Made by a program: the position numbers and the translations under genes | Part shown: one piece after another, positions 42,323 through 51,517 of the stretch | Layout: each line of letters starts with the position of its first letter | How positions within the stretch are numbered: the first letter of the stretch is position 1 | NCBI RefSeq assembly: GCF_900104145.1 | Contig: NZ_FNLB01000006.1 | Span: forward strand, 2,129,001-2,193,000 | Origin: Pseudovibrio sp. Tun.PSC04-5.I4 | Lineage (GTDB): Bacteria > Pseudomonadota > Alphaproteobacteria > Rhizobiales > Stappiaceae | Length of the DNA stretch: 64,000 nt | Reading direction: 5' to 3' | Notes under the pieces: model-generated | The model's input: only the letters and a program-made list of their open reading frames with translations | What the model was told of the DNA's origin: nothing | The model's database searches: none

Positions 42323-42902
42323 TGCGCTCTCCGGGCGTTCTTTAAGCAGGTGAGCGAATTCTTATCCGAAAACCGGTTTCCACTTTTCGGGAATACGCTC
42401 CTGTGTATTTGGTAAGAGTTTACTGACTGACGCGATTATAAGCCCGGTATGGCATTCCAAAGCTTTGAGCTGGAGTAGAAAAGATTTTTTCTTAAATGCA
42501 AAATGCTGAAAAGCAACAATCAAAAGGGTTCGGCAACCCTCTAGGAATAGTTTTCTAAAATAGGTTTATGAAACGCAGACAATGCTATCCAAGAGCACAA
42601 GAATGTATAGAAAACAAAAAATACATCTAACTCACTCTAATAAAGAAACCGTCAGATGCATCTGAAAATGCATGGATATAGTTGCCGATATTTGCACCTT
42701 CAACTTTATGAAACTGCGTATTTCCAGAGTACCAAAACTTCAACATTAGATAGTTCCACTTTGGGCTTTAACAGTAAAAAACACGACTGTTAGAGCTTAA
42801 TCTGTAAGCCCCTATTATTTTGCGGGCAATCAGGAAAATCCTGTCAGCCAGACCTCGTTTATGTTCTGGCAAATTACCTTCATTTCAGCCTTTCATTGAA
42901 AA
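42323..42902. other. upstream region of the cys operon and intergenic stretch without genes
   Basis: About 580 A/T-rich bases with no gene that I can support. The part next to 42,322 should hold the cys promoter and its regulator sites; I could not define them. The left part is degenerate sequence. Confidence 0.4.
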
Positions 42903-42932
42903 GCCGCCCCCCTGAAGTTATCAGAGGGCGGC
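42903..42932 (-). terminator. terminator behind the thiolase remnant
   Basis: On the minus strand GCCGCCC... pairs with ...GGGCGGC around ataac, followed by TTTTC. It lies 28 bases after the stop of the thiolase remnant and is the first terminator after the 750-residue gene, so it may now end that transcript. Confidence 0.7.
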
Positions 42933-42960
42933 GTAAATATCGAGTTTGAGGTGAGGCTTT

Positions 42961-43043
42961 TTACTTTAAACGCTGCAGGCTAGAAACGTAGTCGGCCGCT
43001 GCTCTGCAGCGTATGTTGAAGATGCCGCAAAGCTCTGCGCCTT
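42961..43043 (-). pseudogene. 3' remnant of a second thiolase gene
   Basis: Read on the minus strand to the TAA at 42961-42963, the frame gives GAELCGIFNIRCRAAADYV then SSLQRLK. It matches the last 26 residues of the intact thiolase at 45,543 (18 identical, no gap, same stop position). The match stops abruptly near 43,043, 28 bases before the stop of the unknown gene. The substitutions at glycine positions show that it is no longer selected. Confidence 0.85.
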
Positions 43044-43070
43044 CCACAGACAATAACCTGTTGTTACTCC

Positions 43071-45323
43071 CTACTGTCTGAACGCAGATGGAATAAACTC
43101 AAGCACTTTGCACGGAATGTATTTGCCGCGCCTCACGATATTGAGGGATTTTGACTTATAGACGACATCTCTTAGTACGAGGTAGTCCGGCAGTTTAGGG
43201 TTGGCACCATAGGCTTTAATCACAGTGTCTGCCCATTGTCTTGCCAGATCACTTGGCTTTTCAACGACGGGGACACCATCACGATTCTCTCCTGTACGTA
43301 CACAGATAAGGTGCTTTTGAACGGCTGGGTTTGTCAGGCCAGCCAATGCACCTGTCAAACCAGGTTCCTGTTCTCCTGCTCCATTATCCGGCGCGGGACC
43401 GGCACCATCAGTTTCCTCTTCTGCAGAAGGTTCTGGTTCTTTCTCTTTGACCAAAACAGTAAACACATCTTTCTTGCCATCGGGATCAGGTTTGAACTCA
43501 ATTTCAAACAGCAGCGCCCAAGCTTGTTTGCTCACCCATTTCTGAATCTTCTTGACGCTGGTGCCCTTCCCCATTTTGGCTACGATCTGCTGCAGGATGT
43601 TTTCTTGCAGGGCATCAAACGCTTCATGTGCTTCACCAAAGCTCTGCAACAGGCCTTCACCTTTCGAGCTGAGAAATTTCTCCAGCTCTTCCTTATGAGC
43701 TTGAATTTTCTCAGCTTTATTAGCCTGGTCTGATTTCAGATCCGCGATATTTTCAGCAAGCTCAGCCAGATCTGTGGCGATTTTTTTGGGCACTTTTCGC
43801 AGCATCTGTGCTGCTTCAATAGAGTCAGAGGTATTTTTATAAGCAACGACATGCACCTTCTTTTCAGGTTTACCTCGTTTTAGTTTTCCCTTGATCCCAG
43901 ACCGATTTTCGCGATACCAGACTTCCTTGATTTCCATGTGGTCCGGCAGTTGGTTTGCAACATCTGCACCTTGCTGTTGAGCAGTCATCAAGGTTTTGGC
44001 CCAGGCCATGGAGGCCTCGCTTGGTGTTGCGACAAACGGCAAGCCGTCGGGCCCTGCCTCACCCGTTTCACGCATACTCATAGACTCCATCATTTTTGGA
44101 GAGCGCAAACCATTAAAAACAAGTTCCGGCGTGTTTCCAAGATCTGTCTTGGAGGTCGTTGCATGCGGCATATCAACGTGGTCATCGACAAGTTGATTTC
44201 CCGTGTTTGCATGTGTTTCAGGGGCCATGCGAGGCTCTGACGTGATATCGAAATAACGCCCGGTTTTCTTAATGTTCAGCTTCACCATTTGCGCCCAAGG
44301 CTGTTGCTCAGCCCATGCCATTGTTTTTTTGGTGTTGTTGGTTTTCTCCAATTGGGTGCGCACCATGTCTTCTGCAGAGTGCTGCAATCCTGAAGACGCA
44401 AAGATGGCTTTGGGACGCTGATCTGCCAGCTGATCAACAGCTGCCTCAATATCGGTTCCTGAATCGGCTGCTGCCTGCACGCAATTTGTACAGTTTAGAG
44501 CTAACGCCATTTGCTTAGAGGTCGCAGTCCCATACGCAATGGCTTCTTCTTCCAGCTCAGCCAATCTTTGTTGCTCTCGCTCTGTAACAGCGTGCTGTTT
44601 CGCATCATGAAGGGTTTTCATCATGGAATCGCCAAAAGCCTTCTCACGAATAAGCTCATTGGTTGTTGCGACGAGTTCATTGCCAAGTGCCTTCATATTC
44701 TGGCTGAAGAGCATAAGCGTTTCACGTTGCGCGGTATCCATCACGTTCGGGGAGGTTTCACTGGCTTGCTGCAGAAAATTTCTGAACTCTTGAGAGGACG
44801 ATTGGTCTTCAAATACTTCTCGGGTGAGTTGTCGGGATTTCTTTTTGAGCTCAAGTTCGTGTTGTTTCATCACCATCTTGTTGGCGGTGCTTTCACCCTG
44901 CCCTAAAGTGCCTTTCACAAGGCGGTCCCATTTTACTGCTTCAGGATCAGCATAGGCTGCAGCCATAGGGTCTTCTTCATATTGGGATTTTTGCGATTGA
45001 TAAGAATTCATTCGCTCTCCGAGACCATCTGAGGGAACAATACCAGCATCCTTCAGAGCCGCACTCAGCGGGCGCTTTCGTCTCTCTTCAGCTGGAGAAC
45101 CAGCGATGACATAGTCCGCCAGATCTGGGTCCCCTGCCCAATCCGGCTGATCATCACGATCTTGTTGTCCAATGACAACACTTGCCTCAGAGGTGTGGCT
45201 GGTTAAACTGACAGCGCGTTTTTTCCGAACTCCATCTACAAAATCATGAAATTTCCAATTCATTTCTGAATAGACTTTTTTCAACCAATCATCATATTTG
45301 GGGGCTGATGGTTGTTCTGGCAT
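43071..45323 (-). CDS. large hydrophilic protein of unknown function with duplicated C-terminal module
   Basis: 750 residues, no signal peptide or membrane helix. Residues 1-130 are polar. 140-300 are charged helix (HELELKKKSRQLTREVF; EREQQRLAELEEEAIAYG). A module near 420-490 (DGLPFVATPSEASMAWAKTL, LPDHMEIKEVWYREN, KKVHVVAY) recurs at about 685-745 (DGVPVVEKPSDLARQWADTV, LPDYLVLRDVVYKS, IPCKVLEF). Between them is a coiled coil (NIADLKSDQANKAEKIQAHK). Thr/Ser/Gln-rich composition and lack of known domains would suit an exported effector or structural protein, but no secretion genes are nearby. Its ribosome site is in a hairpin and it splits a thiolase duplicate. I do not recognise a family. 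Confidence 0.8.
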   Translation of the reverse strand: MPEQPSAPKYDDWLKKVYSEMNWKFHDFVDGVRKKRAVSLTSHTSEASVVIGQQDRDDQPDWAGDPDLADYVIAGSPAEERRKRPLSAALKDAGIVPSDGLGERMNSYQSQKSQYEEDPMAAAYADPEAVKWDRLVKGTLGQGESTANKMVMKQHELELKKKSRQLTREVFEDQSSSQEFRNFLQQASETSPNVMDTAQRETLMLFSQNMKALGNELVATTNELIREKAFGDSMMKTLHDAKQHAVTEREQQRLAELEEEAIAYGTATSKQMALALNCTNCVQAAADSGTDIEAAVDQLADQRPKAIFASSGLQHSAEDMVRTQLEKTNNTKKTMAWAEQQPWAQMVKLNIKKTGRYFDITSEPRMAPETHANTGNQLVDDHVDMPHATTSKTDLGNTPELVFNGLRSPKMMESMSMRETGEAGPDGLPFVATPSEASMAWAKTLMTAQQQGADVANQLPDHMEIKEVWYRENRSGIKGKLKRGKPEKKVHVVAYKNTSDSIEAAQMLRKVPKKIATDLAELAENIADLKSDQANKAEKIQAHKEELEKFLSSKGEGLLQSFGEAHEAFDALQENILQQIVAKMGKGTSVKKIQKWVSKQAWALLFEIEFKPDPDGKKDVFTVLVKEKEPEPSAEEETDGAGPAPDNGAGEQEPGLTGALAGLTNPAVQKHLICVRTGENRDGVPVVEKPSDLARQWADTVIKAYGANPKLPDYLVLRDVVYKSKSLNIVRRGKYIPCKVLEFIPSAFRQ

Positions 45324-45366
45324 AAATACACCTCTAGTAACCCTAGGTAAGTTGAGGTGTATTTAT
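45322..45366 (-). promoter_or_regulatory. perfect inverted repeat covering the ribosome site and start of the 750-residue gene
   Basis: ATAAATACACCTC (45322-45334) and GAGGTGTATTTAT (45354-45366) are exact complements, 13 bp with a 19-base loop. In the mRNA the second arm to be made holds the Shine-Dalgarno GAGGTG, a five-base spacer and the AU of the AUG, so the folded form would hide the start site. The same palindrome could be a protein operator in DNA. The loop has a smaller inverted repeat (ctag...ctag). Confidence 0.75.
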
Positions 45367-45439
45367 CACAATCGCTTTGAATAAATGGCTAAGGACTGCG
45401 GACTTAGTTAGCAATTGACTTGCAGTAAAAGCACAATAC

Positions 45440-45468
45440 AAAGAAAAACCCCGGAAGTCCGGGGTTCT
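45440..45468 (-). terminator. terminator of the thiolase gene
   Basis: On the minus strand AACCCCGGA and CCGGGGTT form a tight hairpin around cttc-type bases, followed by TTTCTTTG. It lies about 75 bases after the thiolase stop and separates it from the unknown gene downstream. Confidence 0.85.
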
Positions 45469-45542
45469 AAAAGTCAGTAAGTTAAAGTGTGGAATGAAGA
45501 ATTACTTTATAGTAGTTACAGTAACATCAATACTTTTAGTAT

Positions 45543-46706
45543 TTACTTCAAGCGTTGCAATACGGAAACGTAGTTGGCAACCGCTGCGCCGCCCATGTTG
45601 AAGATGCCGCCAAGCTCTGCGCCGTTTACCTGAATGCCACCTGCCGTGCCTGTGAGCTGCATGGATGTGAGGACATGCATGGAAACGCCGGTTGCGCCAA
45701 TCGGGTGGCCTTTTGCCTTTAACCCACCAGATGGGTTAACTGGCAGCTTGCCGTCCTTCTGTGTCCAGCCTTCCAAGATCGCCTTTGCGCCCTGCCCCTC
45801 TGGCACCAGACCCATGGCTTCATATTCGATCAGCTCTGCAATGGTGAAGCAGTCATGCGTTTCGACGAAGGACAGATCATTGATGGAGATGTTGGCCTGA
45901 GACAGCGCCCGCTTCCAGGCTTCTGTGCAACCTTCAAACTTAAGGATATCGCGCTTGGACATTGGCAGGAAATCCTGCGCATGACCCATGCCGCGGAAGG
46001 CAACGGCTTTATCAGCCGCCAAAGCAGTTGTTGTATCTGTCAATACGAGTGCGGCAGCACCATCAGAAACCAGCGAACAATCCGTGCGTTTCAGGGGGCC
46101 AGCAACAAACGGGTTTTTCTCGCTCTCATTGAGGCAGAACTCCACGCCAAGATCCTTACGCATTTGCGCATATGGATTTTCGACGCCATTTTTGTGGTTC
46201 TTTGCTGCAATGTGGGCCAGCGCTTCGCTCTGGTCGCCGTACTTTTGGAAGTACATGCCTGCGATTTTACCGAAGACGCCTGCAAAGCCAGCTGGAGTGT
46301 CGCCATCTTCTGGTAGGTAAGAGGCTTTCAGCAGGTTGGCGCCAATTTCGCGGCCCGGTGTCGTGGTCATTTGCTCTACGCCAACAACCAGCACAAATTT
46401 CGCGTCGCCTGCTTTGATGGACTTAACGCCCTGATGCACTGCAGCTGAGCCTGTGGCACAAGCGTTTTCTACGCGGGTAGTCGGCTTAAAGCGGAGTTTA
46501 TCGTCGGCCTGAAGCACCAGACTTGCTGTGAAATCCTGTTTAGAAAAACCGGCATTGAAGTGACCCAGCACGATCTCATCAATGTCTTCTGCGTTGAGGC
46601 CAGCGTCTGCAATCGCCTCTTTGGCAACTTTTGTGACGAGAGTTTCAACAGTCTCGCCTGCCAATTTGCCAAAAGGTGTGTGTGCCCAACCAATAATCGC
46701 GGCCAT
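45543..46706 (-). CDS. thiolase family acetyl-CoA acyltransferase (SCP-x/steroid-thiolase-like)
   Basis: 387 residues from the ATG at 46706 (MAAIIGWAHTPFGKLAGE), with GGGAGAAG upstream. The active-site Cys is in TRVENACATGSAAVHQG (near 88), and the His in GGLKAKGHPIGATG (near 340). The usual C-terminal CxG is replaced by GGIFNMGGAA, as in the SCP2-thiolase-like group, so degradative cleavage of branched or sterol-type acyl-CoA is more likely than PHB synthesis. No fatty-acid genes adjoin. A decayed duplicate of its 3' end is at 42,961. Confidence 0.9.
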   Translation of the reverse strand: MAAIIGWAHTPFGKLAGETVETLVTKVAKEAIADAGLNAEDIDEIVLGHFNAGFSKQDFTASLVLQADDKLRFKPTTRVENACATGSAAVHQGVKSIKAGDAKFVLVVGVEQMTTTPGREIGANLLKASYLPEDGDTPAGFAGVFGKIAGMYFQKYGDQSEALAHIAAKNHKNGVENPYAQMRKDLGVEFCLNESEKNPFVAGPLKRTDCSLVSDGAAALVLTDTTTALAADKAVAFRGMGHAQDFLPMSKRDILKFEGCTEAWKRALSQANISINDLSFVETHDCFTIAELIEYEAMGLVPEGQGAKAILEGWTQKDGKLPVNPSGGLKAKGHPIGATGVSMHVLTSMQLTGTAGGIQVNGAELGGIFNMGGAAVANYVSVLQRLK

Positions 46707-47024
46707 TTTCTTCTCCCAAAGAACATAAAGTGGGTGCCGAAAGTCTCGCCTCAAACTCGGCTTTCTAATGCGCGCAGATGGTTTCACCCCTTCGCCTGAG
46801 ATGCAATGATACGGAAGTTGTAATCATGGGGTCGTCGAGAAAGACTTTAAGTTAGGTTTTGAGAGAGTTACTGGTTTTCCTGCGATTTGACTCAGATTTA
46901 CCTGCGGACCCCTAGGAATATACTGGTCAGTTAGCGCTGGTCGAAAACTATCAGTGATAACGGGCGAATTTCACATTGCCGGGCAGCGAGTACTATCGGA
47001 GGTAGTGTTCCGTACTCCAGTGGT
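46707..47024. other. divergent promoter region, no gene seen
   Basis: About 320 bases between the divergent thiolase and glycosyltransferase genes. No ORF with ribosome site is present; gatttgactcagatttacctg near 46,885 and similar A/T-rich parts may be promoter elements but are not assigned. Confidence 0.35.
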
Positions 47025-47939
47025 TTGAGGCCTGCTATCTCTTCTCAGAGCAAAATCATCAATATTAAAGAGCGGCGTGCCCAGCGGGTCGAGCTCGCTT
47101 GTGATGAGAGCTCTGTTAAGCCTCGGATACCTCTCAGCGTTTTCATCATTGCGCAGGATGAGGAAGATCGGATTAGCCGGGCTGTTTCCAGCTGCATTGA
47201 CTGGGCGGATGAGGTGATTGTCATCGACAGTGGGTCTTCTGATCAAACGATTGACGTTGCCCAGCGGCTTGGTGCGCGCGTCTTGCAGCATGACTGGCAC
47301 GGATATGGCCTGCAAAAACGATATGGCGAAGACCAGTGCTGCAATGACTGGGTGCTGAACATTGATGCGGATGAGGTTGTGACTGATAAGTTGCGGCAGG
47401 AGATCTTAGGCCTGTTCCAAACCACGGTCTTGGATGCCTACGACTTCTGGAAGGTGGACATTTGTGATGTCTGGCCGCATGAGAAGACGGCAGCCAAGCA
47501 TGCCTATGCCTATACTCAGATCCGCCTATACCGGAAGAGCATTGGACGGTTTTCAGAGAATGCGGTCCATGACACTGTACGCCCACCCAAAAACGCCAGA
47601 CTGGGTACGCTGAAAGGCCGGATGGACCATCGCAGTATTCGCAGCATCTCGTTTCATTATGAGAAGATGAACCGTTACTCCACCATGCAGGTCAAGGAAA
47701 TGCGTGGCCGCGGGCGGATCCTCCCAAAATCCCGACTTCTCTATGAATTCCCCGTTGCCTTCCTGAAGGGTTATTTGGTGCGTGGTTATTGCCGATATGG
47801 CTGGTGGGGTCTGATTGCCTCCACCAACTATGCAGTGGGTCGTTATCTGCGACTGGCTAAATCCGTTGAAGCCGAATTGATGGAACGGTCTGCCAAGACG
47901 GATGCGCGACCCAAAGCCCCGCAAAAGGAGCCTGCGTAA
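47025..47939 (+). CDS. glycosyltransferase family 2, WaaE/KdtX-like
   Basis: 304 residues. The opening strand LSVFIIAQDEEDRISRAVSSCIDWADEVIVIDSGSSD, then QRLGARVLQHDW and DWVLNIDADEVVTDKLRQE (the DxD metal site) are typical of the lipopolysaccharide core beta-glucosyltransferase WaaE/KdtX group. The C-terminal helices are basic and attach to the membrane face. The most upstream usable start is TTG at 47025, with only a distant GGAGG, so the first ~35 residues are uncertain. The second glycosyltransferase starts 24 bases later. Confidence 0.88.
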   Translation: MRPAISSQSKIINIKERRAQRVELACDESSVKPRIPLSVFIIAQDEEDRISRAVSSCIDWADEVIVIDSGSSDQTIDVAQRLGARVLQHDWHGYGLQKRYGEDQCCNDWVLNIDADEVVTDKLRQEILGLFQTTVLDAYDFWKVDICDVWPHEKTAAKHAYAYTQIRLYRKSIGRFSENAVHDTVRPPKNARLGTLKGRMDHRSIRSISFHYEKMNRYSTMQVKEMRGRGRILPKSRLLYEFPVAFLKGYLVRGYCRYGWWGLIASTNYAVGRYLRLAKSVEAELMERSAKTDARPKAPQKEPA

Positions 47940-47962
47940 TCTAGCGGGATTGGTGATGTGCG

Positions 47963-48913
47963 ATGGCAGAGAGCAACATTCCACTCGTAAGCGTGCTCAT
48001 ACCAGCCCGCAATGCCGCCGCTACCCTCGCTGAGACGCTCGACAGCCTTGTGGCGCAAAATTTTAACGACTTTGCCGTGGTGCTGGTGGATGATGCATCC
48101 ACGGATGGAACCCGCCAAATTGCAGAGCGATATGAGGTACAGTTTCCAAGTGGGCGGTTTCACATTGTTGATGGACCGGGCAACGGCATATCCGGTGCTC
48201 TAAATGCAGGACTGGCAACCATTCGAAGCCCATTTGTGGCGCGGTTGGATGCGGATGACCTTGCTGAGCCGGAGCGGCTCACTCGTCAGCTGCAGGTCAT
48301 GAACCGAAACCCGGACTGGCTGCTGTGTGGTACAGAAGTGTTTGTCATCGACATAGAAGGGCAGATTATTGACCATATGGATTGCCCCAAAACCTCCGTC
48401 AAGACTCGCAAACGGCTCTATGAGAAATGCTGTCTGTATCACCCCAGTATCCTATTCCGCAGAGAGGCTGTTGCACATATCAGCGGGTACAGATCTCACT
48501 TTGATGGTGCTGAGGACTACGACCTCTATTTGCGATTGTTGGAGTACGGCAAAATCGGAGCCCTCAATGAACGCTTGGTGCGGTATCGTCGGCATCCGGG
48601 ACAAGTAACAGCGAAAGGCAATCGGCATTACAGATTGATGGCAGATATGGCGTTACTCAGCGCATTTACTCGCTTGAATGGAGAGGATGAACCAACCTTT
48701 AGCCGCGAAACGATTGCTACTGATGTACGTCAAACCTTACAGAATGAACTGCGGCTGCATGGGCTAACGAATATCTCTCCAAAGACAGCACGACACATGG
48801 CAAAGCGGGTGAAACAGGCGAACACAGGTCTGGACCAACTACGCGGCCTGCTGTTTCAGACCAACGCTAAAGCGGGAAACTATAAGGAAGCAGCTAAAGC
48901 ATTGTTGCTGTGA
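47963..48913 (+). CDS. glycosyltransferase family 2
   Basis: 316 residues. VSVLIPARNAAATLAETLDSLVAQNFNDFAVVLVDDAS is the nucleotide-binding start, VARLDADDLAEPERL the DxD site, and HPSILFRREAV with GAEDYDLYLRLLEYG the acceptor region with the likely base Asp. It should add a sugar to a surface glycan. It forms a unit with the preceding gene. Confidence 0.9.
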   Translation: MAESNIPLVSVLIPARNAAATLAETLDSLVAQNFNDFAVVLVDDASTDGTRQIAERYEVQFPSGRFHIVDGPGNGISGALNAGLATIRSPFVARLDADDLAEPERLTRQLQVMNRNPDWLLCGTEVFVIDIEGQIIDHMDCPKTSVKTRKRLYEKCCLYHPSILFRREAVAHISGYRSHFDGAEDYDLYLRLLEYGKIGALNERLVRYRRHPGQVTAKGNRHYRLMADMALLSAFTRLNGEDEPTFSRETIATDVRQTLQNELRLHGLTNISPKTARHMAKRVKQANTGLDQLRGLLFQTNAKAGNYKEAAKALLL

Positions 48914-49273
48914 GAACACAAGAAGTCAGAGCTTGAAACACCCCGGCTTTGATTTGAAGAACAATGCCAGCAATCAGTTTAGCCAGAATACTCAATTGAG
49001 GCCGCTTCGTCCTAATGCTTTAGCCGCTCTTCTTTTGGAGGAATAGAACTGGTTTTCAAAAATACATGGCAAGCACATCCCTACGCAGCACGAGCGATCA
49101 TAACTGGCATTTACAAAAGCGCTATATCAAACCTCGGTTGACGAAATTGTCCGCAATTTGCTTCTGCTTGATGGCTTCTTTTAAAACCGCAGGAGCCCGC
49201 GAGAAAAGGAAGGGCTGGCTGACAGCCCCCATAATCTTGTTGGTTTGTGTCTTACACAAGCCGGATTTGGAGA
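48914..49273. other. intergenic region between convergent genes, possible gene remains
   Basis: About 360 bases. A minus-strand frame (around 49,110-49,260) codes for AVSQPFLFSRAPAVLKEAIKQ and ends QIADNFVNRGLI, which looks protein-like but has no start signal and no family I know. A plus-strand frame at 49,066-49,293 overlaps the LysE gene. I call neither. Confidence 0.35.
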
Positions 49274-49921
49274 TCAGAGTTTTGCCTCTTTAAGACCATC
49301 CCAAAGCAGCTTTGCGCCAAGAACGCCAAATGCGGTGCCAAACAAGCCGTCCATCACACGCCAGAAACGCCGGTAAAATCTGGCTACGGATTGGGTCGAA
49401 AACAGGAAACCATAACCACCATAAATCGTTACAGAGCTTGCTGCGGCAATGGGAGCAAATGTAGCCACTTGCCAAGCACTCAAACCACTACCAAACATGA
49501 ACGACGCTATAGCCGCCCACCCTAAGGCTGCTTTGGGGTTAGTCATCACAACCAACAGGCCACGTTTGACGTGTGAACTCAGCACCATTTGTTCACTCGC
49601 TGAAGATGTCTCTTCCGAAAGGTTCGTAGCACTGCCCTTGAAGGCTGAGAGCAAACCCTTTAACCCAAGCCACAGCAGATATGCTCCGCCACTGAGTTTC
49701 ATTACGGTCACCAGAACCGGATAGGCGGTAACCAGTGCCCCTAAACCTACTGATATGGTTAAAACCCAAATGAAGGCTCCGCACGCGACCCCGGCAGCAA
49801 CTGCAAAGGCGGCTTGTCTTCCTTGACCCAATGCGGTTGATGCAACGGCGATCAGATTCGGCCCCGGGGAGAGCTGCATGGCAACCAATGCAGCAAGCGT
49901 GATTGTAAAAGCTTCAAACAT
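49274..49921 (-). CDS. LysE/RhtB family amino acid exporter
   Basis: 215 residues, six hydrophobic helices. The start FTITLAALVAMQLSPGPNLIAVASTALGQGR with its SPGPN motif is diagnostic for LysE/RhtB translocators, as is NPKAALGWAAI in the middle. It exports amino acids or analogues such as homoserine or threonine; substrate unknown. No divergent LysG/ArgP-type regulator is next to it. Confidence 0.92.
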   Translation of the reverse strand: MFEAFTITLAALVAMQLSPGPNLIAVASTALGQGRQAAFAVAAGVACGAFIWVLTISVGLGALVTAYPVLVTVMKLSGGAYLLWLGLKGLLSAFKGSATNLSEETSSASEQMVLSSHVKRGLLVVMTNPKAALGWAAIASFMFGSGLSAWQVATFAPIAAASSVTIYGGYGFLFSTQSVARFYRRFWRVMDGLFGTAFGVLGAKLLWDGLKEAKL

Positions 49922-50176
49922 TTATAGAATCCAGCAAGTTATCAAAGCTGCCTGATTAAAAAATGACAATCAAAACGGGAGCTTATGGCCATAATAAGAG
50001 ATAAATATAGATCACATTAAACCTAGTTGCAAGAATTGGACCTTAGGTCAACTTCCTTCAACTCAGTCAATGGGCACAACACGCTTTGCCGAAAATGACG
50101 AAACCATAGCGACATCATCTTGCGCTACTGCTTCACTGTCAGAGGCGAATATTATGTTCCTTGCAGTTGGTGACGG

Positions 50177-51304
50177 CTATTGCGAGATCAACATGTGGTC
50201 GATGACACCTTGGGCTTTGTTGGAGCCTCCGACGTAGTCATCCCAAAGGCTCATGAGCATGTCGTCATAGGTTTCCGCAATCTGGGGGATGTCGAACAGG
50301 CGGAGGGCTCTTTCTCGCCCGGCTTGCGCAAGTTCTGCCCGCATCGTTGGATTCTCGGTAAGGTCTAGCAAGGCGGCAGCCAGCTCCTTGGGAGCATTCG
50401 GGTTTATGATTTTGCCCGTCTCGCCAACAGCTTCCCACAGACCACCGGAATGAGTGGTGATAACGGCAGCACCGCAGCTCAAGGCCTCTATGGCCGTTCG
50501 GCCAAATCCTTCCGCCACGATGGAAGGTACCACCGCGATGGATGCTTTCGAAAGCCTCTCCTGCACCTCTAACGCCGAAAGGTTGGTCTCAACAGACAGA
50601 CTGTCAGCATGCCCGGCCAGTTTTTCTTGCAGGGCTTTGGCAGTCGCTTCTTCCCCCTCATCAGTCACGGCAAGGACGAGGCCGAGCTTCCAGCCTGCAC
50701 CTTCTAGCCGGTCCGCACAGGAAACCCAGGCTTGCGCCAGATCGAAGACACCTTTGTCCTCACGTGCGCGGCCTACGTAAATCACGGTCTTTTCTTTGGC
50801 GGCAGGTGCCCAGAGTTCGCAATCCACTCCATTGGGGACAACGACACTTCGAATTTTCACGCCTGTGAAGCTTTCGCAGAAATTGTTTCGGGCATCCTCA
50901 CCGACCCAGATAATACCGCCTAAACGGTTCATTTTGCGCGTATATTTCCAACGTTTGAAGGCACTGTTGCGTTCAAACCGACCATGGCGATGGAGGATGA
51001 CAGGCACTCCGGGAAAATCGGCGGTGACTTGTACAGCTGTTTCCAGATGTTGGTGCACCACAATCAATTGCGGACCAAAGGCGGAAAGAGGATCGTAAAA
51101 GTTTGCGGGATGGGGGCGTTTACCAGGTTCCGTTACCGCACACACATCCACATCGTCAAACAAGTCATGTTCACCACCAGCGAAGACACGCAGGTTGCTT
51201 TTGTTCTGGCTATGCAATGCCAGATCATGAGCGCACAGGTCGATCGACGTAGCGCGCGACATACAAAAATGCATGTTGCGCGGCATAAGAATTGCAGTTC
51301 TCAA
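50177..51304 (-). CDS. glycosyltransferase family 4
   Basis: About 375 residues with GT-B fold. N-terminal: AILMPRNMHFCMSRATSIDLCAHDLALHS; then PGVPVILHRHGRFERN, VVPNGVDCELWAPAAKEKTVIYVGRAREDKGVFDLAQ, and the EX7E-type block AEGFGRTAIEALSCGAAVITTHSGGLWE. I choose the TTG at 51304 because AAGGTGGGGGG lies just upstream; the ATG at 51286 or a longer form from 51382 are alternatives. It should build a surface polysaccharide. Confidence 0.87.
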   Translation of the reverse strand: MRTAILMPRNMHFCMSRATSIDLCAHDLALHSQNKSNLRVFAGGEHDLFDDVDVCAVTEPGKRPHPANFYDPLSAFGPQLIVVHQHLETAVQVTADFPGVPVILHRHGRFERNSAFKRWKYTRKMNRLGGIIWVGEDARNNFCESFTGVKIRSVVVPNGVDCELWAPAAKEKTVIYVGRAREDKGVFDLAQAWVSCADRLEGAGWKLGLVLAVTDEGEEATAKALQEKLAGHADSLSVETNLSALEVQERLSKASIAVVPSIVAEGFGRTAIEALSCGAAVITTHSGGLWEAVGETGKIINPNAPKELAAALLDLTENPTMRAELAQAGRERALRLFDIPQIAETYDDMLMSLWDDYVGGSNKAQGVIDHMLISQ

Positions 51305-51517
51305 CGCAGCCCCCCACCTTCTATTAGCATTCAGGAAAGCGGGAAGTGCGAAGGCTGTACATTCCTTAGATGTCCTCCTCATAATTTCATCACGGCTTCT
51401 TCACACCATGAGATCTAATAGGGGCTGCCTTGTGGAGTGGCGGGTTCTTACTGCTTGATATTGGCGCAAAACCACGGCATTAGCTGAGGGACTGCTGGCA
51501 ACGGCCTCAGAAATTGA

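Noticed and set aside
49066..49293. 75-codon plus-strand ORF overlapping the LysE gene end
   Set aside because: It overlaps a certain gene, has a biased composition and no convincing ribosome site.
50070..50239. 56-codon plus-strand ORF opposite the end of the GT4 gene
   Set aside because: Short, convergent with a certain gene and without a ribosome site.
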